Below, one piece after another: positions 8,001 to 15,086 of a stretch of DNA of 20,942 nucleotides. The first letter of the stretch is position 1, and each line of letters starts with the position of its first letter. The translations under genes were made by a program, and so were the position numbers. The notes under the pieces were generated by a model that did not search any database, was not told the origin of the DNA, and saw only the letters and a program-made list of their open reading frames with translations. Origin of the DNA: JAMXLO01 sp036494925 (lineage in GTDB: Bacteria > Pseudomonadota > Alphaproteobacteria > Acetobacterales > Acetobacteraceae); contig DASXNR010000542.1 in NCBI GenBank assembly GCA_036494925.1, positions 1-20,942 of the forward strand. Reading direction: 5' to 3'.

Positions 8001-9041
8001 TCAGCCCGGCGGCGCGATCAGGAAGGCCTTCGATGAATTGAAGATCCACGTGTCCACGAAGCCGCTCTCCTGCGGCTTCCTTCCAAGCGCACTGAGAGCA
8101 CCGACCAGGCACATCCAGTTCAGTATTTCCTGCTGCCCGCTGTCCTCAACAGCCTGTGCCGGATATTTCCGCCACGTGTCGTAATCGGCGTCCCGCAAGC
8201 GCTCATACATCTGCCGATCTGACGTCCTGTCGGGATAGAGGTAGTGATTCTTGGCCGTCAGGAACGCGTGCGACCAGCCGGATGACGCCAACAGCGCAAC
8301 GCGATACGGCGATTCGGCCAGGATGCGCGCGGTCGCGGCGCCGAGGTCGAACAGGCGCCAGGGTGCGGGCGCCGGCGGGTCGAATTCGAGGTCCGACCGC
8401 GGCTTGTCGAACACCGGCACACCACCACGCTGGGAAATCACCTTGCTGCCGTAGCAGTTTATCGCGAACGGCACGATGGGATAATGGAATCCCTTACGGT
8501 CGTAATCGAGGTAGAAGATCGCGTTGGTGAAGGCGTGCCCGAGCGGATGGTGCAGCGGCTGGTACGCGTAAGCCGTGTCGAAACCCTGCTCGATCAGCCG
8601 GGTCGCGAGCATCTTGGCAGCATCACGATGCCCGGGCAGTTCGAACACCTTGTCGGTCTCGCCCCAAACGTTGTTGGCGCGCGGTGAGAAGGTGAACTTG
8701 TCGTAGGCAGCGATGCAGTAGGGCGGGATGATGTCTTCGCGGAAGTTCTCGTACTGGTCGTCGCCCCAGAGCAGTATGAAATCCGGTTTGAACGCATCGA
8801 GGGCGGACCGGGTCTTCGCCATCCAGCCGACCAGCGCGGCTCGGTGCCGTGCGGCGGACGTGGTGCCCTGGTCGTTGCCCCATTCGGCCCGCATGCCCTC
8901 GGGCCATCCCTCCGGAGTGCGCAGATGCGGGGGCAAGTCGGGGTTCTGCAGCATGCGCTGCAGGATTGCCGCCATGCGGTTATCGTGACCGCCCAGCGGC
9001 GGATAGTGCGATATTCCCAGTGCCAGGATTTCAGCCATCAT
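8001..9041 (-). CDS. Class III extradiol ring-cleavage dioxygenase (LigB superfamily)
   Basis: Non-heme Fe(II) dioxygenase of 346 aa that opens catechol-like rings next to the diol. By comparison with protocatechuate 4,5-dioxygenase LigB, the iron ligands are probably His12 (GISHYPPLGG), His66 (AARHRAAL) and Glu305 (GQQEILNWM), and the acid-base His is His258 in ASSGWSHAF. The segment LHHPLGHAF (163-171) is also His-rich. No LigA-type small subunit gene is adjacent. Two tandem ATGs (9041 and 9038) follow GAGGA; the second has the better spacing, so the true protein may be 345 aa. It lies 25 bases after the LLM monooxygenase gene and 27 before the FAD hydroxylase. The ring substrate is unknown. 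Homologues in this branch are often annotated only as 'extradiol dioxygenase'. Confidence 0.88.
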   Translation of the reverse strand: MMAEILALGISHYPPLGGHDNRMAAILQRMLQNPDLPPHLRTPEGWPEGMRAEWGNDQGTTSAARHRAALVGWMAKTRSALDAFKPDFILLWGDDQYENFREDIIPPYCIAAYDKFTFSPRANNVWGETDKVFELPGHRDAAKMLATRLIEQGFDTAYAYQPLHHPLGHAFTNAIFYLDYDRKGFHYPIVPFAINCYGSKVISQRGGVPVFDKPRSDLEFDPPAPAPWRLFDLGAATARILAESPYRVALLASSGWSHAFLTAKNHYLYPDRTSDRQMYERLRDADYDTWRKYPAQAVEDSGQQEILNWMCLVGALSALGRKPQESGFVDTWIFNSSKAFLIAPPG

Positions 9042-9066
9042 GTCCTCGCTGTCAGTAGTTCACGTG

Positions 9067-10416
9067 TTATTCGGCGGCCTGCCGGCGTCGGCTGTAACGG
9101 TTGATCACCGGCCTCAGGCCAAGATTTTCGCGCAGCGTCCTTCCCTCATACTCGATGCGGAACAGGCCGCGCCGCTGTAGTTCGGGCACCACCATCTGGA
9201 CAAAGTCTGCCCCGCCGCCCGGCAGAGTCGCAGGCGTGACGTTGAAGCCATCGCATGCCGCACCTTCGAACCACTCCTGCATGACGTCGGCAATGTCGGC
9301 GGGCGTACCGATCTTCGCGGACCCGGTGACGCCGCTGCGCGAGTACAATTCGCGGATCGTCGGCTGCTCCTTCCGCACGCGCTCCACCCACTGAACGCTC
9401 AGGCTGCGCAGCTCCTGCTTGCCCAGTGCGTCCTCCGGCACCGGACCGTCCAGCGGATAGCCCGACAGGTCGCCGAACACGCTGTAGAGCTGGCCCAGGC
9501 CAACCATCGGATCGATCAACGCCTGCAACTGATCAAACTTCGCCTGCGCCTGCGCACGGGTCCGACCGACGACCGGGCAGATCGCCGGCATGATCTTCAG
9601 GTCGTCGTGGCTGCGTCCGTACTTGGCCATCCGTCCCTTCACGTCAGCATAGTAATCCTGCGCGTGCTGCAGCGAATCGTGAATCGCATAGATGACGTCC
9701 GCGGTCGCGGCGCCAAGTTCGCGTCCTTGTTCGGAGGCGCCAGCCTGCACGATCACCGGATGATCCTGCGGCATGCCGGCAACATTCAAAGGACCGCGCA
9801 CTTTGAAGAACCGGCCCTGATGGTTGAGCACGTGCATCTTCGCTGCGTCGAAATAGCGTCCCGTCGCTTTGTCGAACAGCAGAGCGCCGTCCTCCCAGCT
9901 GTCCCATAGACCCTTGACCACCTCGACGAACTCGGCTGAGCGCGCATACCGCGTATCGTAGTCCAGTGTCGTCTCCAGGCCGAAGTTCTGCGCCTCATGC
10001 TCGGACCATGACGCCACGACATTCCAGCCGGCGCGGCCGTTGCTGATCAGATCGAGCGTGGCAAACTTGCGCGCCAGGTTGTACGGTTCGTTGTAGGTGG
10101 TGGACGCCGTGGTCACCAGACCGACATGCTGCGTGACCATGGCGAGCGCCGGCAGCAGCGTCATCGGCTCCATCTCGAGCATGTCCCTGCCAGTGCGGCA
10201 CAGTACGCCGGGAGGATTGTCGCCCTGACGGATGCCGGCACCGTCGGCGAAGAAGATCAGGTCGAGCTTGCCGCTTTCGGCGATCTGTGTGCTGCGCACG
10301 TAATGCTCGATATGCAGCGTGCCGTCGGCCGGTACATCCGGATGACGCCAGGCGGCCGGATGGTAGCCATGGCCGCGGATCGACAGGCCAAGCCGCATCT
10401 TGCGTGCCGTCATCAT
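9067..10416 (-). CDS. LLM-class FMNH2-dependent monooxygenase (NtaA/SnaA/DszA family)
   Basis: Large component (449 aa) of a two-component monooxygenase with a luciferase-like TIM barrel. It uses reduced FMN made by a separate reductase to oxidise, for example, amines, sulfones or heterocycles. Diagnostic features are the N-terminal MRLGLSIRGHGYHPAAWR (7-24), the TTASTTYNEPYNLARKFATL (102-121) segment and SNGRAGWNVVAS (125-136), the signature of the NtaA/SnaA/DszA group, then GASEQGRELGA (226-236). Tandem ATGs at 10416 and 10413 follow a strong GAGGAGG; either may be used. It is 9 bases after the MmgE/PrpD gene. The divergent flavin reductase at 11934 is the natural partner. Known members act on NTA, EDTA, dibenzothiophene sulfone and dimethylsulfide; which of these, if any, applies cannot be told. 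Confidence 0.92.
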   Translation of the reverse strand: MMTARKMRLGLSIRGHGYHPAAWRHPDVPADGTLHIEHYVRSTQIAESGKLDLIFFADGAGIRQGDNPPGVLCRTGRDMLEMEPMTLLPALAMVTQHVGLVTTASTTYNEPYNLARKFATLDLISNGRAGWNVVASWSEHEAQNFGLETTLDYDTRYARSAEFVEVVKGLWDSWEDGALLFDKATGRYFDAAKMHVLNHQGRFFKVRGPLNVAGMPQDHPVIVQAGASEQGRELGAATADVIYAIHDSLQHAQDYYADVKGRMAKYGRSHDDLKIMPAICPVVGRTRAQAQAKFDQLQALIDPMVGLGQLYSVFGDLSGYPLDGPVPEDALGKQELRSLSVQWVERVRKEQPTIRELYSRSGVTGSAKIGTPADIADVMQEWFEGAACDGFNVTPATLPGGGADFVQMVVPELQRRGLFRIEYEGRTLRENLGLRPVINRYSRRRQAAE

Positions 10417-10425
10417 CCGGCCTCC

Positions 10426-11790
10426 TCAAACGAAGCGTCGCAGCAGTTCGGTGACATCCGGCACGTCTTCCAGATGAAGGATCGTGTGTGCCGCCGCACG
10501 CACTGCATCGTCCGAGATCGGCCGCACCGCATTGCGCGCACAGTTTGCAAACTTCGTCTCAAGCTGCTCGATGCTGAGGCGGTTTTCGGGTGAGCCGAGC
10601 GGCGGTCCCGTGCTGATAGAAGCGGTGCGGCCGTCGCGCAGGCCAATCGTGATTCTGCCAATGTCCGTCCCGGCGTCGACGCCCTCCATGCGCTCGGCGA
10701 TGTTCAGGACCTTGGCGTGGTGGGTGTCGGCAACTTCCGTGATGCCGACGCGGCCGTGCACCACGGCTGCGGCAATCAGATACGGCAGTGCGAATTGCGC
10801 CTCGACGATTTGTGTGGGCCGGCGCTTGTGCGCGCCGCCGTTGAATTGCTCCGCAACGGTCGCAGCGGCGACAGTCACCCGAATGTTCGCGATCTCGGCA
10901 GGGTCGACCGCGGTTCCCAGCCCAAGCTGATTTCGGGCGGCAATGGCGGCATCCAGGATGGCATGTTGCGGGCGACCGCATGCATAGGGCTTGAAGCTCA
11001 ATTCGTCGCCGCGGAATTTGCTGCCCAAGCCTTCGAGCAGTTTCGCGGGATCGTAGCCGTTCGGCTGATACAGCTCGAAGAATCCGAACCGGCCAAGAAA
11101 GATCTCGTGCGCACCGGTGAAGCCCTCGCCGGCAAGGATCGCGGCCAACACACCGCTGCTGGCGGCCTGGCCCGCCTGCAGGCGCTTGGTCAGCGCGCCA
11201 TCGACGATGCACTGACGGTTCCCGGCGGCCTGGCTGAATGCGATCCCCAGCGCATTCACCATCTGCTCCATATTCAGGCCGAGCAGCTTGCCGGAAGCCG
11301 CCGCGGCGCCGAACACGCCCATTGCCGCGGTGCGATGCCAGCCGCGGTCGAGCGTCGAGGCAAGCGCGACGCGGCAGGACACATCGAGCCCGAGCGCGAT
11401 CGCCAACAGCAGGTTCTGGCCGGACACGCCGCCGAGCATGTCGGACACCGCAAGGCTCGCGGCGAGTACGGACGCTCCGGGATGGATCGAACCGCCATGA
11501 TCGAGCGTATCGTCGAAATCGAGCGCGTGCGCCATGCTGGCGTTCATCGTGGCCGCCTGCGGTGCCGGCAGCCGGATCTGCCGCAGCATCACCTGGCTCT
11601 GCGGCGCGCCGCCCCAGCCGCCGATGATGCGTGCGAGTTCGCCGATGCCCGGCGCTCCGCTGCCTCCAAGCAGGCAGCCGAACGTGTCGAGGACATCGTT
11701 ACATGTGGCGACCCGCGTTGCGGCCGGAAGGCCCGCGAAGCGGCTGCCACAGACATGCTCTGCCAACGCCCAGGCTGGATCCTTGGTCAT
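10426..11790 (-). CDS. MmgE/PrpD family protein
   Basis: Member (454 aa) of the family that includes 2-methylcitrate dehydratase and cis-aconitate decarboxylase, which act on small carboxylic acids by dehydration, decarboxylation or isomerisation. Visible landmarks are AHALDFDDTLDHGGSIHPGA (88-106), with the conserved Asp pair and His103; GWHRTA (150-155); ALTKRLQAGQAA (199-210); and FKPYACGRPQHAILD (266-280), corresponding to the family's K-Y-C-R-H block. I start it at the ATG at 11790 (MTKDPAWALAEH), where the family normally begins; an 11-residue extension to a GTG at 11823 is possible but unlike the family. It is the first gene of the four-gene operon. In an aromatic pathway it may process the ring-opened acid, but no substrate can be assigned. 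Confidence 0.9.
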   Translation of the reverse strand: MTKDPAWALAEHVCGSRFAGLPAATRVATCNDVLDTFGCLLGGSGAPGIGELARIIGGWGGAPQSQVMLRQIRLPAPQAATMNASMAHALDFDDTLDHGGSIHPGASVLAASLAVSDMLGGVSGQNLLLAIALGLDVSCRVALASTLDRGWHRTAAMGVFGAAAASGKLLGLNMEQMVNALGIAFSQAAGNRQCIVDGALTKRLQAGQAASSGVLAAILAGEGFTGAHEIFLGRFGFFELYQPNGYDPAKLLEGLGSKFRGDELSFKPYACGRPQHAILDAAIAARNQLGLGTAVDPAEIANIRVTVAAATVAEQFNGGAHKRRPTQIVEAQFALPYLIAAAVVHGRVGITEVADTHHAKVLNIAERMEGVDAGTDIGRITIGLRDGRTASISTGPPLGSPENRLSIEQLETKFANCARNAVRPISDDAVRAAAHTILHLEDVPDVTELLRRFV

Positions 11791-11933
11791 GGTCCCGCGA
11801 CCTTCCGCTGCTGTTCCGCACAAGCCCTTTGCGTTGGCATGGCGCTATCATCCGCCATCGGCGGTCGGTTGCAAACCGATGCGCCGGGCTTCTATTCAGG
11901 AAGCGAGGCGCGACAGGCGATGGAGGCAGTGAC
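11791..11933. promoter_or_regulatory. Divergent promoter region with two adjacent perfect dyads
   Basis: This 143-base gap separates the PrpD/LLM/LigB/hydroxylase operon from the flavin-reductase operon. It contains CCGCC-ATC-GGCGG (11852-11864) directly abutting TCGGTT-GCA-AACCGA (11865-11879), two perfect inverted repeats in 28 bases. Reading the minus strand, TTGCAA (11874-11869), a 16-base spacer and GATGAT (11852-11847) resemble a weak -35/-10 pair that the dyads would cover. A regulator bound here could switch both directions together, fitting an LLM oxygenase and its reductase being needed at the same time. Confidence 0.4.
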
Positions 11934-12455
11934 ATGGCAACCCTGACAGTGACATCCGGCGAAGACATCGACTCCAGGGCCTTTTGGACGGCACTCGGGC
12001 AACGGGCCACCGGTATGACGGTTGTTACCGCCGACAGCGACGATGGGCCGACCGGATTTCTCGGCCTGTCCGCGGCGCACGTTACGGCAAGCCCGGCAAC
12101 CATGCTGGTGTCGGTCGATCGCAAGACCAGCGCATTGGCCGGCATCATGTCGCGCCGGCACTTCGCGGTTAATTTCCTGCCGGCGAGCGCTGCCGGGGTT
12201 GCCGATGCCTTCGGCGGCAGAGCCGGCCTATCAGGTGCAGCCCGCTTCGCACCCGGCGAATGGCGTGTCCTGTCGACCGGCGCTCCGGTTTTCTGCGACG
12301 CGCTGGGCGCGTTCGACTGCACCGTTGTCGAAGTCCTGCAACGGGGTGAGGTATCGATCATCATCGGCACGGTCGTTGCGGTTGCCGCGCGGGCAGACGG
12401 CGACCCGCTGATCTTCTTTCGCGGCAAGACCCACGCCGGTCTGGGCGCCGGCTGA
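11934..12455 (+). CDS. Flavin reductase family protein (FMN-binding split barrel)
   Basis: NAD(P)H:flavin oxidoreductase of 173 aa that supplies FMNH2 to a two-component monooxygenase (HpaC/NtaB-type). Motifs typical of the fold are RATGMTVVTA (24-33), GFLGLSAAHVTASPATMLVS (41-60), the RKTSALAGIM stretch, FAVNFL (77-82), a GEVSIIIGTVVAV strand (138-150) and PLIFFRGKTH (158-167). I chose the ATG at 11934 because GGAGG (11922-11926) is 7 bases upstream and the product then has normal family length; the frame stays open upstream to 11631 across the divergent gene. It is transcribed away from the LLM monooxygenase operon, and together they would form a complete two-component system. Confidence 0.92.
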   Translation: MATLTVTSGEDIDSRAFWTALGQRATGMTVVTADSDDGPTGFLGLSAAHVTASPATMLVSVDRKTSALAGIMSRRHFAVNFLPASAAGVADAFGGRAGLSGAARFAPGEWRVLSTGAPVFCDALGAFDCTVVEVLQRGEVSIIIGTVVAVAARADGDPLIFFRGKTHAGLGAG

Positions 12456-12574
12456 GCCCTCTTTGGGTTCCGGCTCGGCTGGCTTAAGGTTCCCGCGACC
12501 GAATTCAGCCAGTGGATGCACGACGCGGCTCCACCTGCGTCCGAAATCCGGCACCAAAAAGACGGAGGAATGCC
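12456..12574. other. Intergenic gap between flavin reductase and alpha/beta-barrel gene
   Basis: This 119-base gap holds a weak inverted repeat, CTGGCT (12479-12484) and AGCCAG (12507-12512), with a 22-base loop, and the Shine-Dalgarno GGAGG (12564-12568) of the next gene. I see no convincing terminator or promoter. The downstream genes may be read from the reductase promoter or have their own. Confidence 0.3.
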
Positions 12575-13207
12575 ATGGCAAAGGGTGTGCTGATCGCGGC
12601 GATGGATTTCTCGCCGGTGGACGCCGGCGAATTCAACGATTGGTACGACACCGAGCATCTCCCCGAACGCGAGCGAGTGCCGGGCTTTCTGACTGCTCAG
12701 CGGTGGATCGGCACGGAGAACCCGCGACAATCGGTCGCGACCTACGACCTCGACAGTCTCGAGGTGCTGCGCAGCCCAGGCTATCGCGCGATCGGAGGCG
12801 AGAACCTCTCGCCGTGGTCGAAGCGTTTGACCGCGAAGGTCGAGCGGCTGCTGCGCTATGAAGGCGAGCAGATCCTGCCAGGGGACGCGATTGCGCCAGG
12901 CACTGCCGGTGGGCTCCTGTTGGTCGGTATGACCCCCGGTCCGGAGGTCGAGGCCGCGTTCAATACATGGTATGATGCCGAGCACGTCCCTGCCCTCGCC
13001 GGTGTGCCCGGGGTGCTGCGGGCGCGCCGGTTCCGCACCGGCGGCGGCGGCCCGAAATACATCGCACTTTATCATCTCACCGCCCCAGGGGTGATCGACA
13101 CGCCGGAATGGAAACAGGCGAGCGGGTCGACGCCGATGCCGCAGCGCGTTCGAGACCAGATCAGCAATCGCCTGCGCCTGGTGTGCCGTAGCTACGTGCG
13201 TGCGTGA
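12575..13207 (+). CDS. Tandem dimeric alpha/beta-barrel (EthD/DUF4286-like) protein
   Basis: Protein of 210 aa built from two copies of a ferredoxin-like dimeric alpha/beta-barrel unit. The repeat is plain: FNDWYDTEHLPERERVPGFL (20-39) followed by TAQRW, and FNTWYDAEHVPALAGVPGVL (129-148) followed by RARRF. Small proteins with this fold (EthD, muconolactone isomerase-like, antibiotic-biosynthesis monooxygenase-like) often sit in oxidative catabolic clusters, but their reactions vary and many are unknown. The Asp/His in WYDxEH are the best candidates for active-site residues, one set per half. The start ATG at 12575 has GGAGG 6 bases upstream; an ATG at 12570 is out of frame. The end overlaps the methyltransferase start by 4 bases (GTGA). 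I do not assign an activity. Confidence 0.82.
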   Translation: MAKGVLIAAMDFSPVDAGEFNDWYDTEHLPERERVPGFLTAQRWIGTENPRQSVATYDLDSLEVLRSPGYRAIGGENLSPWSKRLTAKVERLLRYEGEQILPGDAIAPGTAGGLLLVGMTPGPEVEAAFNTWYDAEHVPALAGVPGVLRARRFRTGGGGPKYIALYHLTAPGVIDTPEWKQASGSTPMPQRVRDQISNRLRLVCRSYVRA

Positions 13208-13845
13208 ACCTACGCGATCGGTTGCCGGTGGAACAGTTACCAGGATTGCCGGAGGCGGCATTCGACAAGGCGGATCCATCACCGGACGCCGAATTCTATG
13301 CATACCCACGGTTTGTCACCCATATCGACGATGCGGCGATCGCCACCGTGACACGGGTGTATCGCGAGAGCCTGCCGGCCGGTGGAACGGTGTTGGACCT
13401 GATGAGCAGTTGGGTGAGCCATTTGCCGGAGGACGTTGCCTACGGCTCCGTCATCGGCCACGGCATGAACGAGGAGGAACTCGCGGCGAATCCGCGGCTC
13501 TCGCGATGGTTCGTTCAGGACCTGAACGTCGGGCACGTACTCCCGCTCGGTGACGCCGGCCTCGACGGCGCGTGCCTGTGCGTGTCGGTGCAGTACCTGC
13601 AGCGACCGGTCGATGTATTCCGGGAGGTAGGCCGCGTACTGCGACCCGGCGCACCACTGGTGGTGTCATTTTCCAACCGATGCTTTCCGACCAAGGCGGT
13701 CGCGATCTGGCAGTCGCTTTCGGGACCGGACCAGCAACGCCTGGTTGGGGCCTATATGCAAGCGGCCGGCTTCAGCAACGTCACCGGCCAGGCCGTGACG
13801 CCGCGGCAAGGTGATCCGCTGTGGGTTGTGATCGGCATCGTCTGA
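13204..13845 (+). CDS. Class I SAM-dependent methyltransferase-like protein with unusual motif I
   Basis: Protein of 213 aa with the outline of a Methyltransf_11 domain. VLDLMSSWVSHLP (63-75) takes the place of motif I, GSVIGHGMNEEEL (81-93) the motif II region, QDLNVGHVLPLGDAGLDGAC (105-124) motif III/IV, then VFREVGRVLRPGAPLVVSFS (138-157), the classic post-motif helix and strand. The SAM-binding loop lacks the glycines of the usual GxGxG, so either SAM binding differs or the protein does something else. The start is GTG at 13204, overlapping the TGA of the preceding gene, so it is probably translationally coupled to it. The substrate is unknown; an O-methyl or demethylation role is conceivable beside the MetE-like gene 45 bases downstream. 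Confidence 0.8.
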   Translation: MNLRDRLPVEQLPGLPEAAFDKADPSPDAEFYAYPRFVTHIDDAAIATVTRVYRESLPAGGTVLDLMSSWVSHLPEDVAYGSVIGHGMNEEELAANPRLSRWFVQDLNVGHVLPLGDAGLDGACLCVSVQYLQRPVDVFREVGRVLRPGAPLVVSFSNRCFPTKAVAIWQSLSGPDQQRLVGAYMQAAGFSNVTGQAVTPRQGDPLWVVIGIV

Positions 13846-13890
13846 GGCCGTTACCGCCGCCGCACCTGGCGTGCGATCAGGAGGGAACCA

Positions 13891-15045
13891 ATGCTCTATA
13901 GTACCGATCGCATTCTCACCACCCACGCCGGTTCACTGCCGCGACCGCCCGACCTCAGCGAGATGGTCGCTGCCAAGGCCAACGGTGCGCCGTATGACCC
14001 GGCCGAATTCGACGGGCGGCTGAAATCCGCAGTGGCCGAAGTCGTACTTCGCCAGGCCGAATGCGGCATCGATTGCGTAAACGACGGCGAACTTTCCAAG
14101 ACCAACTTCACCGATTACGTGCGCTGGCGCATCGCTGGATACGAAGCGCGGCCTTCCTCGGGCGTCCGGCGGCTCAGTATAACCGCGCGCGACGAACGGA
14201 AATTTGCTGGCTATTTTCACGCCAATCCGCGCAGCAGACCGACCGGTCCGGCGACGATGCCCGTCTGCGTCAGCGAACTGCGCTATATCGGTCATGCCGA
14301 CCTTGCCAAGGACCTCGACAACTTCACGGCAGCGCTGTCCGGTGTCAGCGTTGCCGGAGCCTACCTGCCGGCCAACACCCCTGGCACAATCGAACACTGG
14401 ATGCTGAACGAATACTACCAGAGCGATGAAGCCTTCGTGTTCGCGATCGCCGACGCAATGCATGAAGAATACCAGGCGATTGTCGATGCCGGCTTCCTGC
14501 TGCAGATCGACGATCCGGACCTGCCGGACGGCTGGAACTGCCTGCCCGACATCACCCTGCCGGAGTACCGCAAATACGCCGCGATGCGGGTGGATGCCCT
14601 CAATCATGCCCTGCGGGGGATCCCGCGCGAGAAAGTCCGGTTGCATGTCTGCTGGGGCAGTCACCACGGTCCGCATCACGATGACGTTCCGCTGCGGGAC
14701 ATCATCGACCTGATCCTCCGGGTGAACGCCGGAAGTTTTTCCATCGAGGCATCGAACCCGTGCCATGAGCACGAATGGAAAGTGTTCGAGGAAGTGAAGT
14801 TGCCAGAGGGGGCCACCTTGATCCCTGGTGTCGTGGGCCATTGTTCCGATTTCATCGAACACCCGGATCTGGTGGCCGAGCGGTTGGTCCGCTACGCAAG
14901 ATTGGTGGGCCGAGAGAACGTGCTGGCCGGGACGGACTGTGGACTTGGCACACGGGTTGGCCATCCATCGATTTGCTGGGCGAAGTTCGCGGCGATGGCC
15001 GAAGGTGCACGACGTGCGACCAAGACGCTGTGGGGACACGCCTGA
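13891..15045 (+). CDS. Short MetE-like protein (cobalamin-independent methionine synthase II family), copy 1
   Basis: Zn-dependent methyl/thiol-transferase-like protein of 384 aa, corresponding to the C-terminal catalytic half of MetE (about 750 aa). Expected zinc ligands are His252 and Cys254 (RLHVCWGS), Glu286 (SIEASNP) and Cys350 (GTDCGLGTRVGH). LQIDDPDL (204-211) matches MetE's QIDEPAL, and VNDGELSK (63-70) is the family's N-terminal signature. AGGAGG lies 6 bases before the ATG. Known short relatives include YxjG-type proteins and epoxyalkane:coenzyme M transferase (XecA), so the nucleophile may be a thiol other than homocysteine. In this operon a role in methyl transfer or thiol conjugation of a xenobiotic is more likely than housekeeping methionine synthesis; that is inference. 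Confidence 0.88.
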   Translation: MLYSTDRILTTHAGSLPRPPDLSEMVAAKANGAPYDPAEFDGRLKSAVAEVVLRQAECGIDCVNDGELSKTNFTDYVRWRIAGYEARPSSGVRRLSITARDERKFAGYFHANPRSRPTGPATMPVCVSELRYIGHADLAKDLDNFTAALSGVSVAGAYLPANTPGTIEHWMLNEYYQSDEAFVFAIADAMHEEYQAIVDAGFLLQIDDPDLPDGWNCLPDITLPEYRKYAAMRVDALNHALRGIPREKVRLHVCWGSHHGPHHDDVPLRDIIDLILRVNAGSFSIEASNPCHEHEWKVFEEVKLPEGATLIPGVVGHCSDFIEHPDLVAERLVRYARLVGRENVLAGTDCGLGTRVGHPSICWAKFAAMAEGARRATKTLWGHA

Positions 15046-15086
15046 CGTTTCAAACCGGACACCGGTAAGGCGGGGAGGACAGCCGA

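Noticed and set aside
12479..12512. Inverted repeat CTGGCT/AGCCAG after the flavin reductase gene
   Set aside because: A 6-bp stem with a 22-base loop and no T-tract is too weak to call a terminator.
11699..13309. Long minus-strand open frame (536 codons)
   Set aside because: It is antisense to the flavin reductase and alpha/beta-barrel genes and crosses the divergent promoter; its composition is unlike a real protein.
15054..15066. Small dyad ACCGG-ACA-CCGGT before the substrate-binding gene
   Set aside because: A 5-bp dyad in GC-rich DNA is easily found by chance, and nothing else supports a function.
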